Assembly (NCBI GenBank): GCA_947683425.1
Contig: CANTUQ010000108.1
Span: 1,364,001-1,428,000 of the forward strand
Direction of reading: 5' to 3'
Origin: Excoecaria cochinchinensis
Lineage: Eukaryota > Streptophyta > Magnoliopsida > Malpighiales > Euphorbiaceae
DNA: 64,000 bases
In this document: positions 13,755 to 24,936 of the stretch, piece after piece
Position numbering within the stretch: position 1 is the first letter of the stretch
Layout of the letters: every line of letters starts with the position of its first letter
The notes under the pieces: model-generated
What the model was told of the DNA's origin: nothing
Database searches by the model: none
What the model saw: the letters and a program-made list of their open reading frames with translations, nothing else
Translations under genes and position numbers: made by a program

Positions 13755-14498
13755 GTTGCCACTAGAGCTTACGCTGTGAGAGCCAGAGAGGACCAGGGTG
13801 CGCCTGATATTATTGCTGGTAAGTTCCTACTCCATGACACTGAATTATATGCTCTAATTGACCCTGGTTCCACACACTCATACTTGTGCACAGATAAAAT
13901 TGTTGATAAGTTGCATGTGGTTGATCAGTTAGATTATGAGATTTGTGTGACCAGTCCATTAGGGCATAGTGTCAGTGTGAGTAGAGTCTTTAGGAGTTGT
14001 CCTTTGATGGTTGAGGGAGTTGTCCTTCCAGCAGATTTGATTGAGTTACCTTTCAGAGAGTTTGATTTGATTCTGGGTATGGACTGGTTGGGTAAGCATC
14101 GGGCTATAGTTGATTGCCATAGGAAGACAGTTGTTCTTCGGGATAGATGTCAGTCTCCTGTGTTTATGAAGGGTTTGGGTGCTAGTTCTTTGAATAATGT
14201 GATTTCTGCCATGCAAGCCAAGAGGTTTATCAGGAAAGGTTGTGAGGCTTTTCTAGAAGTTGTGTTGGATTCCAAGAGAGATCAGGTTCAGATTGAGGAT
14301 ATTCCTGTAGTGCGGGAGTTCAGTTATGTTTTCCCGAGCGAGTTGCCGGGTTTGCCTCCTGAGAGAGAGGTTGAGTTGTCCATTGAGATTATGCCAGGTA
14401 CCACACCTATTTCGAGAGCACCTTATCGGATGGCTCCTGTAGAGTTGAGGGAACTTAAGATTCAACTACAAGAGCTATTGGATAAGGGGTTTATTTGA
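13755..14498 (+). pseudogene. pol: Element C pol: aspartic protease
   Basis: The reading frame continues from gag after the TAG. The retroviral-type aspartic protease has its active site in LIDPGSTHSY (about 13855-13885), with a Pro variant of the usual D-T/S-G triad, and FDLILGMDWL further on (about 14065-14095). The protein continues through the linker SELPGLPPEREVELSIEI and PYRMAPVELRELK that precedes RT. It ends at TGA (14496-14498) in the phrase GFI-stop-PSISPWGAP, where element G's copy reads GFIRLSLSPWGAP, so CGA changed to TGA. Confidence 0.9.
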
Positions 14499-15890
14499 CC
14501 TAGCATATCTCCTTGGGGAGCTCCAGTTTTGTTTGTCAAGAAGAAAGATGGATCTTTGCAGATGTGTATTGACTACAGGCAGATCAATAAGGTTACAGTG
14601 AAGAATCAGTATCCGTTGCCTAGGATTGAGGATCTATTTGATCAGCTTCGGGGTGCAGGTGTTTTCTTGAAGATAGATCTTCGATCAGGGTACTATCAGC
14701 TTCGAGTTCAGGATGCAGATGTGGTTAAGACTGCATTTCGGACTAGCTATGGCCACTATGAGTTTCTTATGATGCCGTTTGGTTTGACCAATGCTCCAGT
14801 GGCTTTAATGGATCTTATGAACCGTGTGTTTAGGCCATACTTAGATCGATTTGTAGTAGTGTTCATTGATGATATCTTGGTGTATTCCAAGGATGAGAGT
14901 GAGCATGAGGAGCATCTCAGATTGGTTTTGCAGATGCTAAGAGAACATCAGTTGTTTGCCAAGCTTAGCAAGTGTGATTTCTGGCTTCGAGAAGTATCAT
15001 TCTTGGGTCACATTGTTTCAGCTAGGGGTATTCAGGTTGATCCGGCCAAGATTGAGGCAATTGTTGATTGGAAAGCGCCTAGAAATGTTCAGGAAGTGAG
15101 GAGTTTCCTTGGCTTGGCAGGGTATTATCATCGTTTTGTTAAGGGCTTTTCTGTGATTGCCGCTCCGATGACTAGATTGTTGAGGAAAGGGATCAGATTT
15201 GAGTGGTCAGATAGGTGCCAGGCTTGTTTTGATCAGTTGAAGCAGTTGCTTGTTAAGGCTCCTATTCTTACTCAACCCACCTCGGGTAAAGAGTTTGTTA
15301 TTTATAGTGATGCTTCAGGTGTTGGCCTTGGTTGTGTTTTGATGCAAGAAGGTAAGGTTGTGGCTTATGCTTCTCGTCAGTTAAAGCCACATGAGAAGAA
15401 CTATCCGACGCATGATTTAGAGTTAGCAGCTGTGATCTTTGCCTTGAAGATTTGGCGTCATTATCTTTATAGAGAAAAGTATAGGATCTTTTCGGACCAC
15501 AAGAGCTTGAAGTACTTCCTCACACAGAAAGAATTGAACATGAGACAGCGACGTTGGCTTGAGTTGTTTAAGGACTACGACTGCATTGTGGATTACCATC
15601 TTGGTAAGGCCAATGTAGTAGCAGATGCATTGAGTAGGAAGTCAGTTTCAGCCTTGTTCCTGAGACGGTTCAGATGGAGATTTGGTTCAGATGGGGCTTT
15701 GCTTGCCCAGTTGCGTGTGAGGCCTACCTTGAGACAGAGGATTGTGGTTGCTCAGAGGGATGATCAGAGGCTTCAGCGGATTGTGCAAGAGGTCAGATCG
15801 GGTAAGCAGTCAGAGTTTTCAGTTCAGGATGAGGTACTTATGTTCAGGGATCGTTTATGTGTGCCAGAGTCTGAGGATTTGAGGAGATAG
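14499..15890 (+). pseudogene. pol: Element C pol: reverse transcriptase and RNase H
   Basis: The same frame continues after the TGA. Reverse transcriptase motifs run VKKKDGSLQMCIDYR, LKIDLRSGYYQLR, FLMMPFGLTNAP, and the catalytic FIDDILVYS (about 14858-14885) with both aspartates kept. RNase H follows from about 15290 with YSDASGVGLG, THDLELAAV, FSDHKSLKYF and VVADALSRK. It copies element RNA into DNA inside Gag particles. The frame ends at TAG (15888-15890), probably from CAG. The domains themselves look intact, so the damage is recent. Confidence 0.92.
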
Positions 15891-16660
15891 CTTATGAGTG
15901 AGGTGCATAGTACAGTTTTTACTATGCATCCTGGCAGTGAGAAGATGTATCAGGACATGAAGCAGTTTTATTGGTGGTTTGGTATGAAGCATGATATAGT
16001 GGATTTTGTGTCCAAGTGTTTGACTTGTCAGCAGGTAAAGGCCGAGCATCAGGTTCCTTCAGGATTGCTTACGCCTTTATCCATTCCTGAGTGGAAGTGG
16101 GATGACATTGCCATGGACTTTGTTTCTGGTTTGCCTTTGACTCAGAAGAAGCATGATTCAGTTTGGGTAATAGTGGATCGGCTTACGAAGTCAGCTCATT
16201 TTCTGCCAGTTAGAGTGGATTACTCGATGGATAGATTGGCCAGTATCTATGTGGATGAGATTGTTCGGTTGCATGGAGTGCCTTTATCCATAGTTTCAGA
16301 TAGAGATTCAAGGTTACTTCCAAGTTTTGGAAGGAGTTGCAGAGAGCTTTGGGCACTAGGTTGAACTTTAGTACAGCGTTTCACCCTCAGACAGATGGTC
16401 AGTCAGAGCGGGTCATTCAGATCTTAGAGGATATGATGAGGGCTTGTGCTTTGGATTTCCCGGGTAGTTGGGACAGATATGTGTCGCTTATGGAGTTTGC
16501 CTACAACAATAGCTTTCAGTCGAGTATCGGTATGTCACCATATGAGGCTTTGTATGGTCGTCAGTGTAGGACTCCGGTTTGTTGGACCGAGCTATCCGAG
16601 AGATCAGTGATTGGGCCAGATTTGGTTAGAGATACTGAAGAGAAGATCAGAGTTGTGTAG
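15891..16660 (+). pseudogene. pol: Element C pol: integrase core, one frameshift
   Basis: The HHCC zinc-binding domain (TMHPGSEK to CLTCQQ, about 15917-16035) is followed by the catalytic core with Asp in AMDFVSG (about 16110), Asp in SDRDSR (about 16300) and Glu in QSERVIQ (about 16405). One base is missing near 16313-16315 (GGTTACTTCC, where the family has GGTTTACTTCC), so the frame shifts between the second Asp and the Glu. A TAG at 16658-16660 (from CAG, before RNLKAAKDRQ) cuts off the C-terminal part. Confidence 0.9.
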
Positions 16661-17196
16661 CGGAATTTGAAGGCAGCCAAGGATCGACAGAAGTCTTATG
16701 CCAACTTGAAGAGGAAAGACGTGCATTTTGAAATCGGGGACAAAGTTTTCCTTAAAGTTTCACCTTGGAGGAAAGTGCTTCAATTTAGAAAGAAAGGCAA
16801 CCTTAGTCCTCGTTTCATTGGTCCTTATGAGATTTTGGCTAAGGTAGGACCTGTAGCCTATAGATTGGCTTTACCGATGGAGTTAGCAAAGTTGCACGAT
16901 GTGTTCCATGTTTCGATGCTTCGTCGGTACAGATCAGATCCCTCGCATGTTCTTTCAGTTCAGGATATTCAGGTTCATCCAGATTTTACCTATGATGAGG
17001 AACCGCGAGCTATTCTAGCCCGAGAGGTGAGGCAATTGAGAAGTAAGCAGATTCCTTTGGTAAAAGTGTTGTGGATTCATCATGGAGTCGAGGAAGCGAC
17101 TTGGGAACCAGAGGAATCGATGAGAGCTCAGTATCCGCATTTGTTCAGTTCAGGTGAGAATTTCGAGGACGAAATTCTTATTTGTAGGGGAGAGTT
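16661..17196 (+). pseudogene. pol: Element C integrase C-terminus with chromodomain-like tail, and polypurine tract
   Basis: The post-core domain (GDKVFLKVSPWRKVLQF, LSPRFIGPYEIL) is followed by KVLWIHHGVEEATWEPEESM (about 17060-17125), the chromodomain-like tail of Tekay/Del chromoviruses, thought to guide integration to particular chromatin. The frame reads on through ENFEDEIL and runs past the LTR start to a stop at 17225-17227. The polypurine tract (about 17185-17196, TAGGGGAGAGTT) overlaps these last codons. Confidence 0.9.
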
Positions 17197-18149
17197 ATCA
17201 CACCCCGTTTACCCCCTAGTAGAATGAGCCTGTCTGTATGAGTAAGCATTCGCATGTGTTCAGCATATCATAAGGGTATTTTAGTAAAATGCATGTTTTT
17301 GGGTTTTGTTAGTATGTGAGTGCATATATGGCATTAGGGTGTGATTTATTTGGGTAACAATTGTGTGCACTTGAGTATACCATTGTAGGGTGTATTAAGT
17401 TGGGATATGCTTGTGTGTGTGTGTTCATACCATTGTAGGGTGTGCATTAGTTGGGAAAGTATTAGGTGTGTGTAGTGCATGTTAGTTTGGTGTGAGTGGT
17501 TAGCTTCACCAATAGGAAATGGACACATACTTAGGGCAAAGAAAAGAAAAAGAAAAAGGGAAAAAAGAAGAGAAAATAGCAGATTCACGTTTTCTCCTTC
17601 CCTCACCTTCTTCTTCTTCTTCATTTTCTTCATTCTAAGAATTGTGGTGTGGATTCAAGCTTGTATTGGTGAAGTTAATCATCTCTTTGCATTTTGTTGG
17701 TAAGTCACTGCATTTCTCATCTTATTTTCCATTCGTTTCATCTCCTTCTTTTTCCTTGGGTTTAGAATTAACTTAGGGTTTACATGGTTGTATGTTCTTT
17801 GTTGTGTTGTTAGTTGATCTCCCTCGCGATCCAAAGGGCAAGGAGGTCGCTGGACCTAGTGGAGCTAAGTGATTGAAGTTTAGAATCTCAGGTTTGGGAA
17901 TTATATTTGTGAATTGTGGTTGAATTGAACTTACTGTAAGTTTCTAGGGTTTATGTTCTTATATGTGGTTATGCATGATTTTAGTTGTAATAAGTGTTGA
18001 ATTAAGTTGATTATATGTCATTTTGATGCTTGAATGATTTTCTGGAAGGTAAGAACTGATTTGTGTGATTTTGATTCAAGTTTGGAGTCGATTCTGTGTT
18101 CTGGGAAATTCTGGAAAATCGGGTTACTGTAGAAAAATTCCCGTTTGTT

Positions 18150-18542
18150 GTGTCTGTCGCGTGACTAGCTAAGAAGAGAGGCAAGTCACGAGACGTGACT
18201 TCCAGTCACGACTCGTGACCTGCCAGAATGAAGCCAGTCACGAGTTGTGGCTGCCTGTCACAACTTATGACCAGCCGAGGAAGGCAGTCACGAGGCGTGA
18301 CTTCCAGTCACAACTCGTGACCGGCCTGAGAGAGAGTCACGATAGATAGTCACACATGACCAGCCTCAAAGAAGCCAGTCACGACGTGACACCCAGTCAC
18401 GACTCGTGACCAGCAAGAGAGAAAGGTGTGACCAGCAAAAGAAGAAGCCAGTCACGAGACGTGACTCCCAGTCACGTCTCGTGACCAGCCTTGTGAGGAG
18501 GCCAGTCACTAGTTGTGATGCCAGTCACGACCCGTGACCGGC
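18150..18542 (+). repeat. CpG-rich inverted-repeat cluster, element C 3' LTR
   Basis: This is the counterpart of 10935-11312. It keeps one extra unit (near 18507-18530, TCACTAGTTGTGATGCC) that the 5' LTR lacks. Several arms show TG or CA where the 5' copy has CG. Confidence 0.88.
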
Positions 18543-19277
18543 CAACCTTGTTGGTCACCTCCGTTTCGCCTATTTTCTTAAATTTCCCAGTTTTAGCTCA
18601 ACAATGAATTCTGTAATTCTTCCGAAGGGATTTATATTGCTCTATGATGCATGTCCTATTTTTATATGCTTTGATATGAGTGTTACCATGATTCTTCAGA
18701 TGAATTATATGTTATGTTCTGAAATATGATTTGAATGAAGCATAACCTGCTAGAGTCAAGTAAGTGGATAGTTAGGCATGCCTAATAGAGTCTTTTAGCT
18801 GCAGCACTTTGTTTCGTTTGGACCCCGATCAGGTCCCCGTTTGGTTCCTCGCGAACCCTTTATGTGTAAGGATCTTGTTTAAGGTCCCCTTTGAAAATGA
18901 TTTGTAAAAGTTAAAAGTAAAATGGTTTTCTCGATTCGTACCCGTAAGGTACTGTCTGTAATCGGCTCGTACCCGTAAAGTACTGTCTGTACACTCGTTA
19001 TCCACTACCCAGAGTCAGCAGGTGTTCTTTTGGTGTTCGATTGGTTTGCCCTACTCTTATGACTATGTACATGTGATATCTGTATGAGTATATTGATGAA
19101 ATGTATGTTCAATTAATCTGGATATGGATATGAATTTGAGATACAGAATGTATGGCTTTAAATTGTGAGCATGTTCTTATGAATTATGTTATGAGTTATT
19201 GCATTTTGCCATTGTGAATGTGTTATGCCTTGACGACCATTGTGAATGGCCGTTCATATGTTATATGTGTTTCCCCA

Positions 19278-19320
19278 CTAAGCGTTTATCGCTTAGCACG
19301 GTGTTTTTACCCGTGCAGGT
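19278..19320 (+). promoter_or_regulatory. Double hairpin module, element C 3' LTR
   Basis: It is the same as the 5' LTR copy, including the five-base first loop, and ends CCCGTGCAGGT. Confidence 0.7.
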
Positions 19321-19718
19321 ACGGAAGGAGTTTTTGCTTTGTGAGAGTCGCCGCCGTCAAGCCAACACAGAAGGTTTAGTGTAGGGCTCAGTTTTGTAAT
19401 CTGTAATGATTCTTTTTGTATTGAACTCTCTTGTATCAGTTTTGTTTCAGCTTCCGCTATTGTACTTATATTTTGGATATGTAACATCTTTTGTTCAGCT
19501 AGTTGATCAGAACATTATTGTAATGGTTTTGTTATATTAATGTATGATCAGCTATTGCTTATCTTTTCCTTTAAGGATTTTAATTATCTCATCTTTCTGT
19601 ATGTATGATATGAATGAATGTATGTTTTGCTTTGTATCTGTTTGGTGACACCTTTACTCATACGGTGTCTCACTCCTCATCGGATGGGATCACTTACGTA
19701 TGGGTAGGGGGTGTTACA

Positions 19719-19860
19719 AGTTTTGCTTCTAAAGATAAGTTTTTAATTTCCCGTGTTTTTGCATGAACGTATGCTTTTGCTTAGCGTATGTGTGCATGTA
19801 TGTGAGTGAGCGTCGGTAGCGCACCCGCGTCCTTCCAACGGGGACGTAGGGGGTGTTACA
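19719..19860 (+). repeat. LTR B, terminal part
   Basis: This continues LTR B after element C and ends ACGTAGGGGGTGTTACA. No primer-binding site follows (the next bases are TTTCGTAAGCC), so B is a 3' LTR or a solo LTR. It resembles the end of the D LTRs (ATCCTTCCAACGGGGATGG). Confidence 0.85.
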
Positions 19861-20066
19861 TTTCGTAAGCCTAAGTAAACAAATCTAGTTAAAACAACTC
19901 TAATAATTGATCAAATTTAATTTAATTAAACCAATTACTAAATTAACACAACCAATTTATCAATCAATTCCATAAACCATAACAACACACACACTGTGAC
20001 TATAAAATCACACATTAATAAATTTAATTCTTGTAAAAATCACTTGTCAAAGTGAGTTTGGTGGCC

Positions 20067-20650
20067 ACTTACCAGTTTTTTGGAAGTTTTGGCCCCGTTT
20101 ACCGTCGCCGGAGCTCCACCTGAGGCACCCAGACCATCGAAAGGAAGCTCAACGCCTCGAGGTTCCGTTTTTGGTGATCACGCGCCCATCCGCGGCATCA
20201 TTTAGCTGGAATCGCCGTCTGAAGCTTTGGTCTTCTCCTCCTCCGATATGGTCATTGCCGGCGATTGAGGGAGATCCACGGGCACCACGATGTTCGTCCG
20301 TCTGCTGTGACTCCCCCAGTGCCGTTCGCATCCTCATCCGCCACCGGAACTGGCCGGGAAACACAAGAGGAGCTTATGGGTTCCTCTCGTTTTGCTGGAA
20401 TAGCGACGCCGTTACGACAGAGGAATCACCGTGATCAGCAACGGCGAGAAGTCCGTTGCTCGCCGCCGACCGCTCGCCCCGTCACCACTCCGCCGTCTCT
20501 CTCTCTCGATCTCTCTTTCCCGATCTGCCCTCTTCGTGACTTTCTCGATCTCCCTGTTCCTTCTTTCCTCCTCTTACTCTTTCTTTTATTGTTTTTTCTA
20601 CTCCTCACATTTCCCACATAATTTTGCTAAATCTCCATCACCTATATAAT
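20067..20650 (-). other. GC-rich leader or captured exon inside the CACTA segment, function unknown
   Basis: This island is much richer in C and G than its surroundings and ends in a sharp splice-donor-like CTG|GTAAGT on the minus strand (ACTTAC at 20067-20072). Read on the minus strand it would start just inside the subterminal repeats. It could therefore be the first exon of the CACTA transposase gene or a captured host exon. Open frames of 60-118 codons exist on both strands, all Arg/Ser/Pro-rich, and I recognise no domain. It is left as an unassigned exon-like segment. Confidence 0.4.
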
Positions 20651-20671
20651 TTTAGACTTATAACTAAAAAT

Positions 20672-22105
20672 ATAGCAACGGAATAAATTTTCCGTTGCTA
20701 AATAGCAACGGAATTATTTTTCCATTGCTATTTTAGGATCTAATTTTTTCTCTTTTCACATTGATAGCAACAGAGTCAAAATTTAGCAACGGAAATTTTT
20801 TCCGTTGCAATTTAGGACCCATTTTTTCTATTATGAAAAATATAGCAACGTAATTATTTTTCCGTTACAATTTAGGACCCATTTTTTCTATTATGAAAAA
20901 TATAGCAATGGAATAAATTTTTCGTTGCTAAATAGAAACGGAAAAAAAAAAATCCGTTACTAAATAGCAACGAAAATATTTTTCCGTTACAATTTAGGAC
21001 CCATTTTTTCTATTATGAAAAATATAGCAACGGAATAAATTTATTTTTCCGTTGTAATTTTTTCTATTATGAAAAATATAGTAACAGAATAAATTTTTCG
21101 TTACTATTTAATAATTCCATTAACGGAATTATTTTTCTGTTGCAATTTAGGACCCATTTTTTTTATTATGAAAAATATAACAACGGAATAAATTTTTCGT
21201 TGCTAAATAGCAACAGAAAAAAAAAATTTCCGTTGCTATTTAGGACCCATTTTTTCTATTATGAAAAATATAGCAACGGAATAAATATTCCGTTGCTATT
21301 TAGGACCCATTTTTTCTATTATGAAAATTATAGCAACGGAATAAATTTTCCTTTGCTAAATAGCAACGGAAAAAAAATTCCGTTGCTAAATAGCAATGGA
21401 ATTATTTTTACGTTGTTATTTTAGGACCCAATTTTTTCTCTCTCCACATTGATAGCAACGGAGTCAAAATTCCGTTGCTAAATAGCAACTGCAAAAAATT
21501 CCGTTGCTAAATATTTTTCCGTTGCAATTTAGGACCCATTTTTTCTATTAGAACGGAAAAAAATTCCGTTGCAATTTAGAACCCAATTTTTTCCGACTCA
21601 TTATTTAGAAATTGATAGCAACGAAATCCAATTTTCGTTGCTAAATAGCAACGGTAATTTTATCCGTTGCTACTTTTCTCCATTTAGCAACGAAATTATT
21701 AACCATTGCTAAATTAGCAACGGAATTATTAACCGTTGCTAATTAAATTTCCGTTGCTAAATTAGCAACGAAAAAATGTTTTTGTTGCTAATTTAGCAAC
21801 GGAAAAACATTTTCGTTGCTATTTTTCGCTCCAAATTTCTCCCACATTTTGTTCGCGCGATATTGAGCAACGGTATTTACATTCTATTGCTAATAACCGT
21901 TGCTAAATTTACGCGCCAAACTTTCCCTCCTCTTTTAGCGACCAAAAATATCGAAAAAAAAATTTCGTTGTTATATGTGTGAAATGTAACCGAAAATAGC
22001 AACGGAATAATTTATTCGTTGCTAAATAGCAACGGGAATGGAATTCCGTTGCTATTTAGCAACGAAAAAAATTCCGTTGCTATTTTTTCGTTGCTATTTC
22101 ACAAA
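20672..22105. repeat. Subterminal repeat array of the CACTA element
   Basis: Dozens of copies of TAGCAACGGAA and its complement TTCCGTTGCTA lie head-to-head or tail-to-tail, spaced 10-40 bp apart, with a repeated linker TAGGACCCATTTTTTCTATTA. Such arrays next to CACTA termini are binding sites for the element's own DNA-binding protein in the well-studied En/Spm elements. The extreme density here is notable. Confidence 0.88.
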
Positions 22106-22117
22106 ATTCTTATAGTG

Positions 22118-22616
22118 CTTAAATCTAATAGAAGTTCATCATTGAAGCATTATTTGAGAGATCATAATGTTAGATGATTGTTATAGGTTGTTCTTTAATC
22201 CTAAAATTTGCATGTATAGCACTCTAATCCATTAATGAGAATTATGAGTTAGAATTATAAATGCATGTTTTAGGCACTCTAATTTATGTTGAGAGAGTAA
22301 ATTGGAATATTATTCAACTTGGCTTGCATGACAAGAATATGCTTATAAATCAAGAATAATCATTTCAAGTTCTATTTGTTATTTTAGCATCATTAATCTA
22401 TTTGTCTTCTTTGATTATCAATAACTAGGTTTAATTAGTTTATATGATAAATTAGCTTAGCAATCAACTTACCATTGTTTGATCTTTGTAAACAAGATTA
22501 AAATTGAGTAGTAATAGTGTGTAAAATTCATCACATTCCTCGTGTATTCGACATCTTTTGTATTATTTTGGTACACCGTATACTTGCGAAAATTAGCGCT
22601 TAGAAATACGCAAACA
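22118..22616 (+). repeat. Element E 5' LTR, 3' part
   Basis: From 22118 on it matches 28259-28757 with equal length and roughly 15-18 differences in about 499 bp by eye. It ends ATACGCAAACA. Confidence 0.9.
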
Positions 22617-22640
22617 AGTTTTTGGCTCCGTTGCTAGGGA
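22617..22640 (+). other. Element E primer-binding site
   Basis: AGTTTTTGGCTCCGTTGCTA is close to the TTTTTGGCGCCGTTGCCGGG phrase that follows the 5' LTR of Athila-type elements. Confidence 0.8.
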
Positions 22641-22738
22641 CTGTTTGATTGATTTTTGCCATTATGAATCTTGATTTATGATTTTGGATTATAATATTTG
22701 TTTTATTTTGTTTGATTGTTTGTTTAGTTTGATAAGGG

Positions 22739-23916
22739 GTGGTAAGACCTATGGTAAATGCTAACCAATTTGAAATTAAACCTTCTCTTTTGCAAATGAT
22801 TCAAAATAGCATTCAGTTTTATGGTTTTGCAAATGAGGATCCTAATGTTCATTTGGCAAATTTCTTGGAGATTTGTGATACTTTTAAGATAAATGGAGTT
22901 TCGACGGATGCAATTAAGCTTAGGCTTTTCCCTTTCACTTTGAAGGATAAAGCAAAGGCTTGGTTGAATTCTTTAACGAGAGGATCCATTACCACTTGGG
23001 ACCAATTGGCCCAAGCATTTCTATCTAAATACTTCCCTCTAGCCAAAACTGCCAAAATCATTAAAGATATCAGAACTTTTGTGCAACTTGATAATGAGTC
23101 TTTGTATGAAGCATGGGAAAGGCTTAAGGAATTGCAGCGAATGTGTCCACATCACAACCTTCCAAGGGAGCTATTGATGCAAACCTTCTACAATGGGGTG
23201 AATCCTACCACAAGAGGTACCATAGATGCTGCAGCTGGAGGTTCCCTTATGAGGAAAACAACTGAAGCAGCATTTGAGCTATTGGAAGAAATGTCCATGA
23301 ATAATTGTATGTGGCCTACTGAAAGAGTAAGGGAATCTAATAATTCTAATGCTAGGGGGGTCCATTCAATAGATTCTATGGTTGCATTACAAGCACAAAT
23401 TGAAGCTTTAACTCATAGGGTTAATAGCCTAAGTATGGGAGGAAGTCCATCAAATGCATGCAATGTTTGTGGTCAACACGGGCATATGAGTGACAATTGC
23501 AATTTAGGAATGGTTAGTAAGGAGGAACAAGTTAATTTTGTCCAAGGCCAAGGGCGGGGAATCCATATTTTAATACCTATAACCCTGGTTGGAGGAGCCA
23601 TCCTAATTTGTCATGGGGAAATAATAACAATAACCAAAATAGGGGTATAGGATACCAACAACCACAAGATAGGTTTGGAGCTTTTGAAGGAAAAATTGAT
23701 AAATTCATTGAGGAGATAAATTTTAAGATGAGTGCTCAAGATGAAAATCAAAAGAAGCTTGAAGCAAAAGTTGACCAAATCACTAAGAATCATGCTTCAT
23801 CTATTCATAATCTTGAGGTTCAATCGGGGCAATTAGCAAGTTCTTTACCATCTAGAAGTCTAGGATGTCTTCCAAGTAATACAGAAGAGAATCCTAGGGA
23901 GCACATGAAGCCATAA
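22739..23916 (+). pseudogene. gag: Element E gag, one frameshift, truncated at the pol junction
   Basis: This is an Athila-type Gag. The retrotransposon gag core runs from FYGFANEDPNVHLANFLEIC (about 22820-22880) through KAKAWLNSL and TTWDQLAQAFLSKYFP to LYEAWERLKELQRMCP. A CCHC zinc knuckle CNVCGQHGHMSDNC follows (about 23461-23502). A one-base indel near 23557 shifts the frame. The downstream frame carries the typical YNPGWRSHPNLSWGNN and a heptad-rich helix ending SLPSNTEENPREHMKP. It stops at TAA 23914-23916, where related elements continue KAITLRSG into protease. The pol deletion therefore begins almost exactly here. The start is uncertain: 22739 is GTG-like in context and the MVRPMVNANQ phrase may begin at another codon. 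Confidence 0.85.
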
Positions 23917-24936
23917 AATTTTCTAGTCTTTTATTTAGGTTACTTAATTAGGTTTTCTTTCTATATGTATTTGGTGTTGTTCTAGACTAGTTTGTGCAAA
24001 TTTGTTAATTAATGTTTTCATATTTTGAATTTTAATAATCTAACAAAGTTTGTTGTTGTTCTATAGGTAAATTTAGTTAAATTATGTGTTTTGTTATTTA
24101 TTTTATATATAAAAAAAATTACGTGATGTTGCTTATGTCGCGTGCACGTCAGCCTCGCGATCGCGATAGAAGGCAAATTGCAGGAGTACGCATGAAGCCG
24201 TCTGAGTCGTGCTGATGTTGCACGAGTGGGATGCCTGAGCACAAGTTGTGCTCTAGAGTCCGACTCGTGTTCCCTACTGGCAAGGAAGCTTCTGTTGCGA
24301 GGGAAACATCCTCGCGATCACGATAGAAGGCAATGTTCGAAGGTGTCCCCAGGTCCTGCGACTCGTGCTGGCATGCATGAGTCCAACCAGGTAAGGAGCA
24401 AACTGGACGAGTCGTGCAGCCTCCTCCGACTCGTGCAGTATGCCCAAATCCACATCCAGTCGCGTTGTTTCCTTTAAATCACTGTAAGTTTTCTTTTCTT
24501 ACTTTTTTTCTTTTCTTTTTTTTCTTATACTAATCTAATTTCATTTTCTTATAAGTATATTTCCTCAGTTAAAATTAACTTAAGTAGACTAACCCTAACC
24601 CTAAAACACAAAAATTAGAAATCAAAATAGGGAACGTTTATTTCAAAATCCTAACTTTTCAAATCGCCACTACCCTTTATTTTTCAGCCCCCGTTCTTTT
24701 CTATTTTCCTTTATCATGTTCAATTTCACGAGTCGCACAATTCATTCCACCATTCATCCTCCTTCTTTGTTCTTATTTTTTCATTTTTGCTTCACGCGAT
24801 ACACTCTGCTTTCCCTTTTATTATTCCTTTCTCTTCGAAGTAGCACCCTATTCCTCTTCCATATCTTTATTTCTTTCATTGTTTAGGTTTTACGTGGTTT
24901 CATTTTCTTTCCATTTCTGTCTCTTAACACAACACA
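23917..24936 (+). other. Element E non-coding stretch where pol should be, with a CpG-rich cluster
   Basis: No protease, RT, RNase H or integrase motif occurs. At 24135-24470 there is a GC-rich patch with GAGTCGTGC/GCACGAGT and two copies of CTCGCGATC[GA]CGATAGAAGGCAA (about 24155 and 24311). The rest is AT-rich and pyrimidine-rich and leads to the start of the late ORF. Confidence 0.75.

Larger units (their letters stand above)
9981..19718 (+). mobile_element. Element C: full-length Tekay/Del-like Ty3/gypsy chromovirus, decayed
   Basis: Two LTRs of about 2.5 kb flank a primer-binding site, gag-pol and a polypurine tract. The duplicated target agttt is present at 9976-9980 and 19719-19723. 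Removing C joins the two parts of LTR B cleanly. The domain order gag, protease, RT, RNase H, integrase, chromodomain-like tail is that of chromoviruses. Five nonsense codons and one frameshift make it inactive. Confidence 0.95.
17197..19718 (+). repeat. Element C 3' LTR
   Basis: It is 2522 bp long, ends GTGTTACA and is followed by the target duplication agttt. It differs from the 5' LTR by scattered substitutions and a few short indels. Modules: GTAAGT at 17700, GTTTGGGAA at 17892, CpG cluster 18150-18542, and double hairpin 19278-19320. Confidence 0.93.
19861..22117 (-). mobile_element. CACTA (En/Spm-type) DNA transposon, one terminal segment
   Basis: The right end reads TTCTTATAGTG, which on the minus strand is CACTATAAGAA, a CACTA terminus. 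It is followed by ctt (22118-22120), which matches the uninterrupted sequence in the other LTR of element E (28259-28261), consistent with a 3-bp target duplication. A long array of subterminal TAGCAACGGAA repeats lies just inside the end. The other end and the transposase are outside the window, because LTR B with its own insertions interrupts the element at 19861. Confidence 0.85.

Noticed and set aside
20171..20621. Pro/Ser/Arg-rich frames of 87-118 codons in the CACTA island
   Set aside because: Overlapping frames on both strands with no recognisable domain. Kept only as an exon-like segment.
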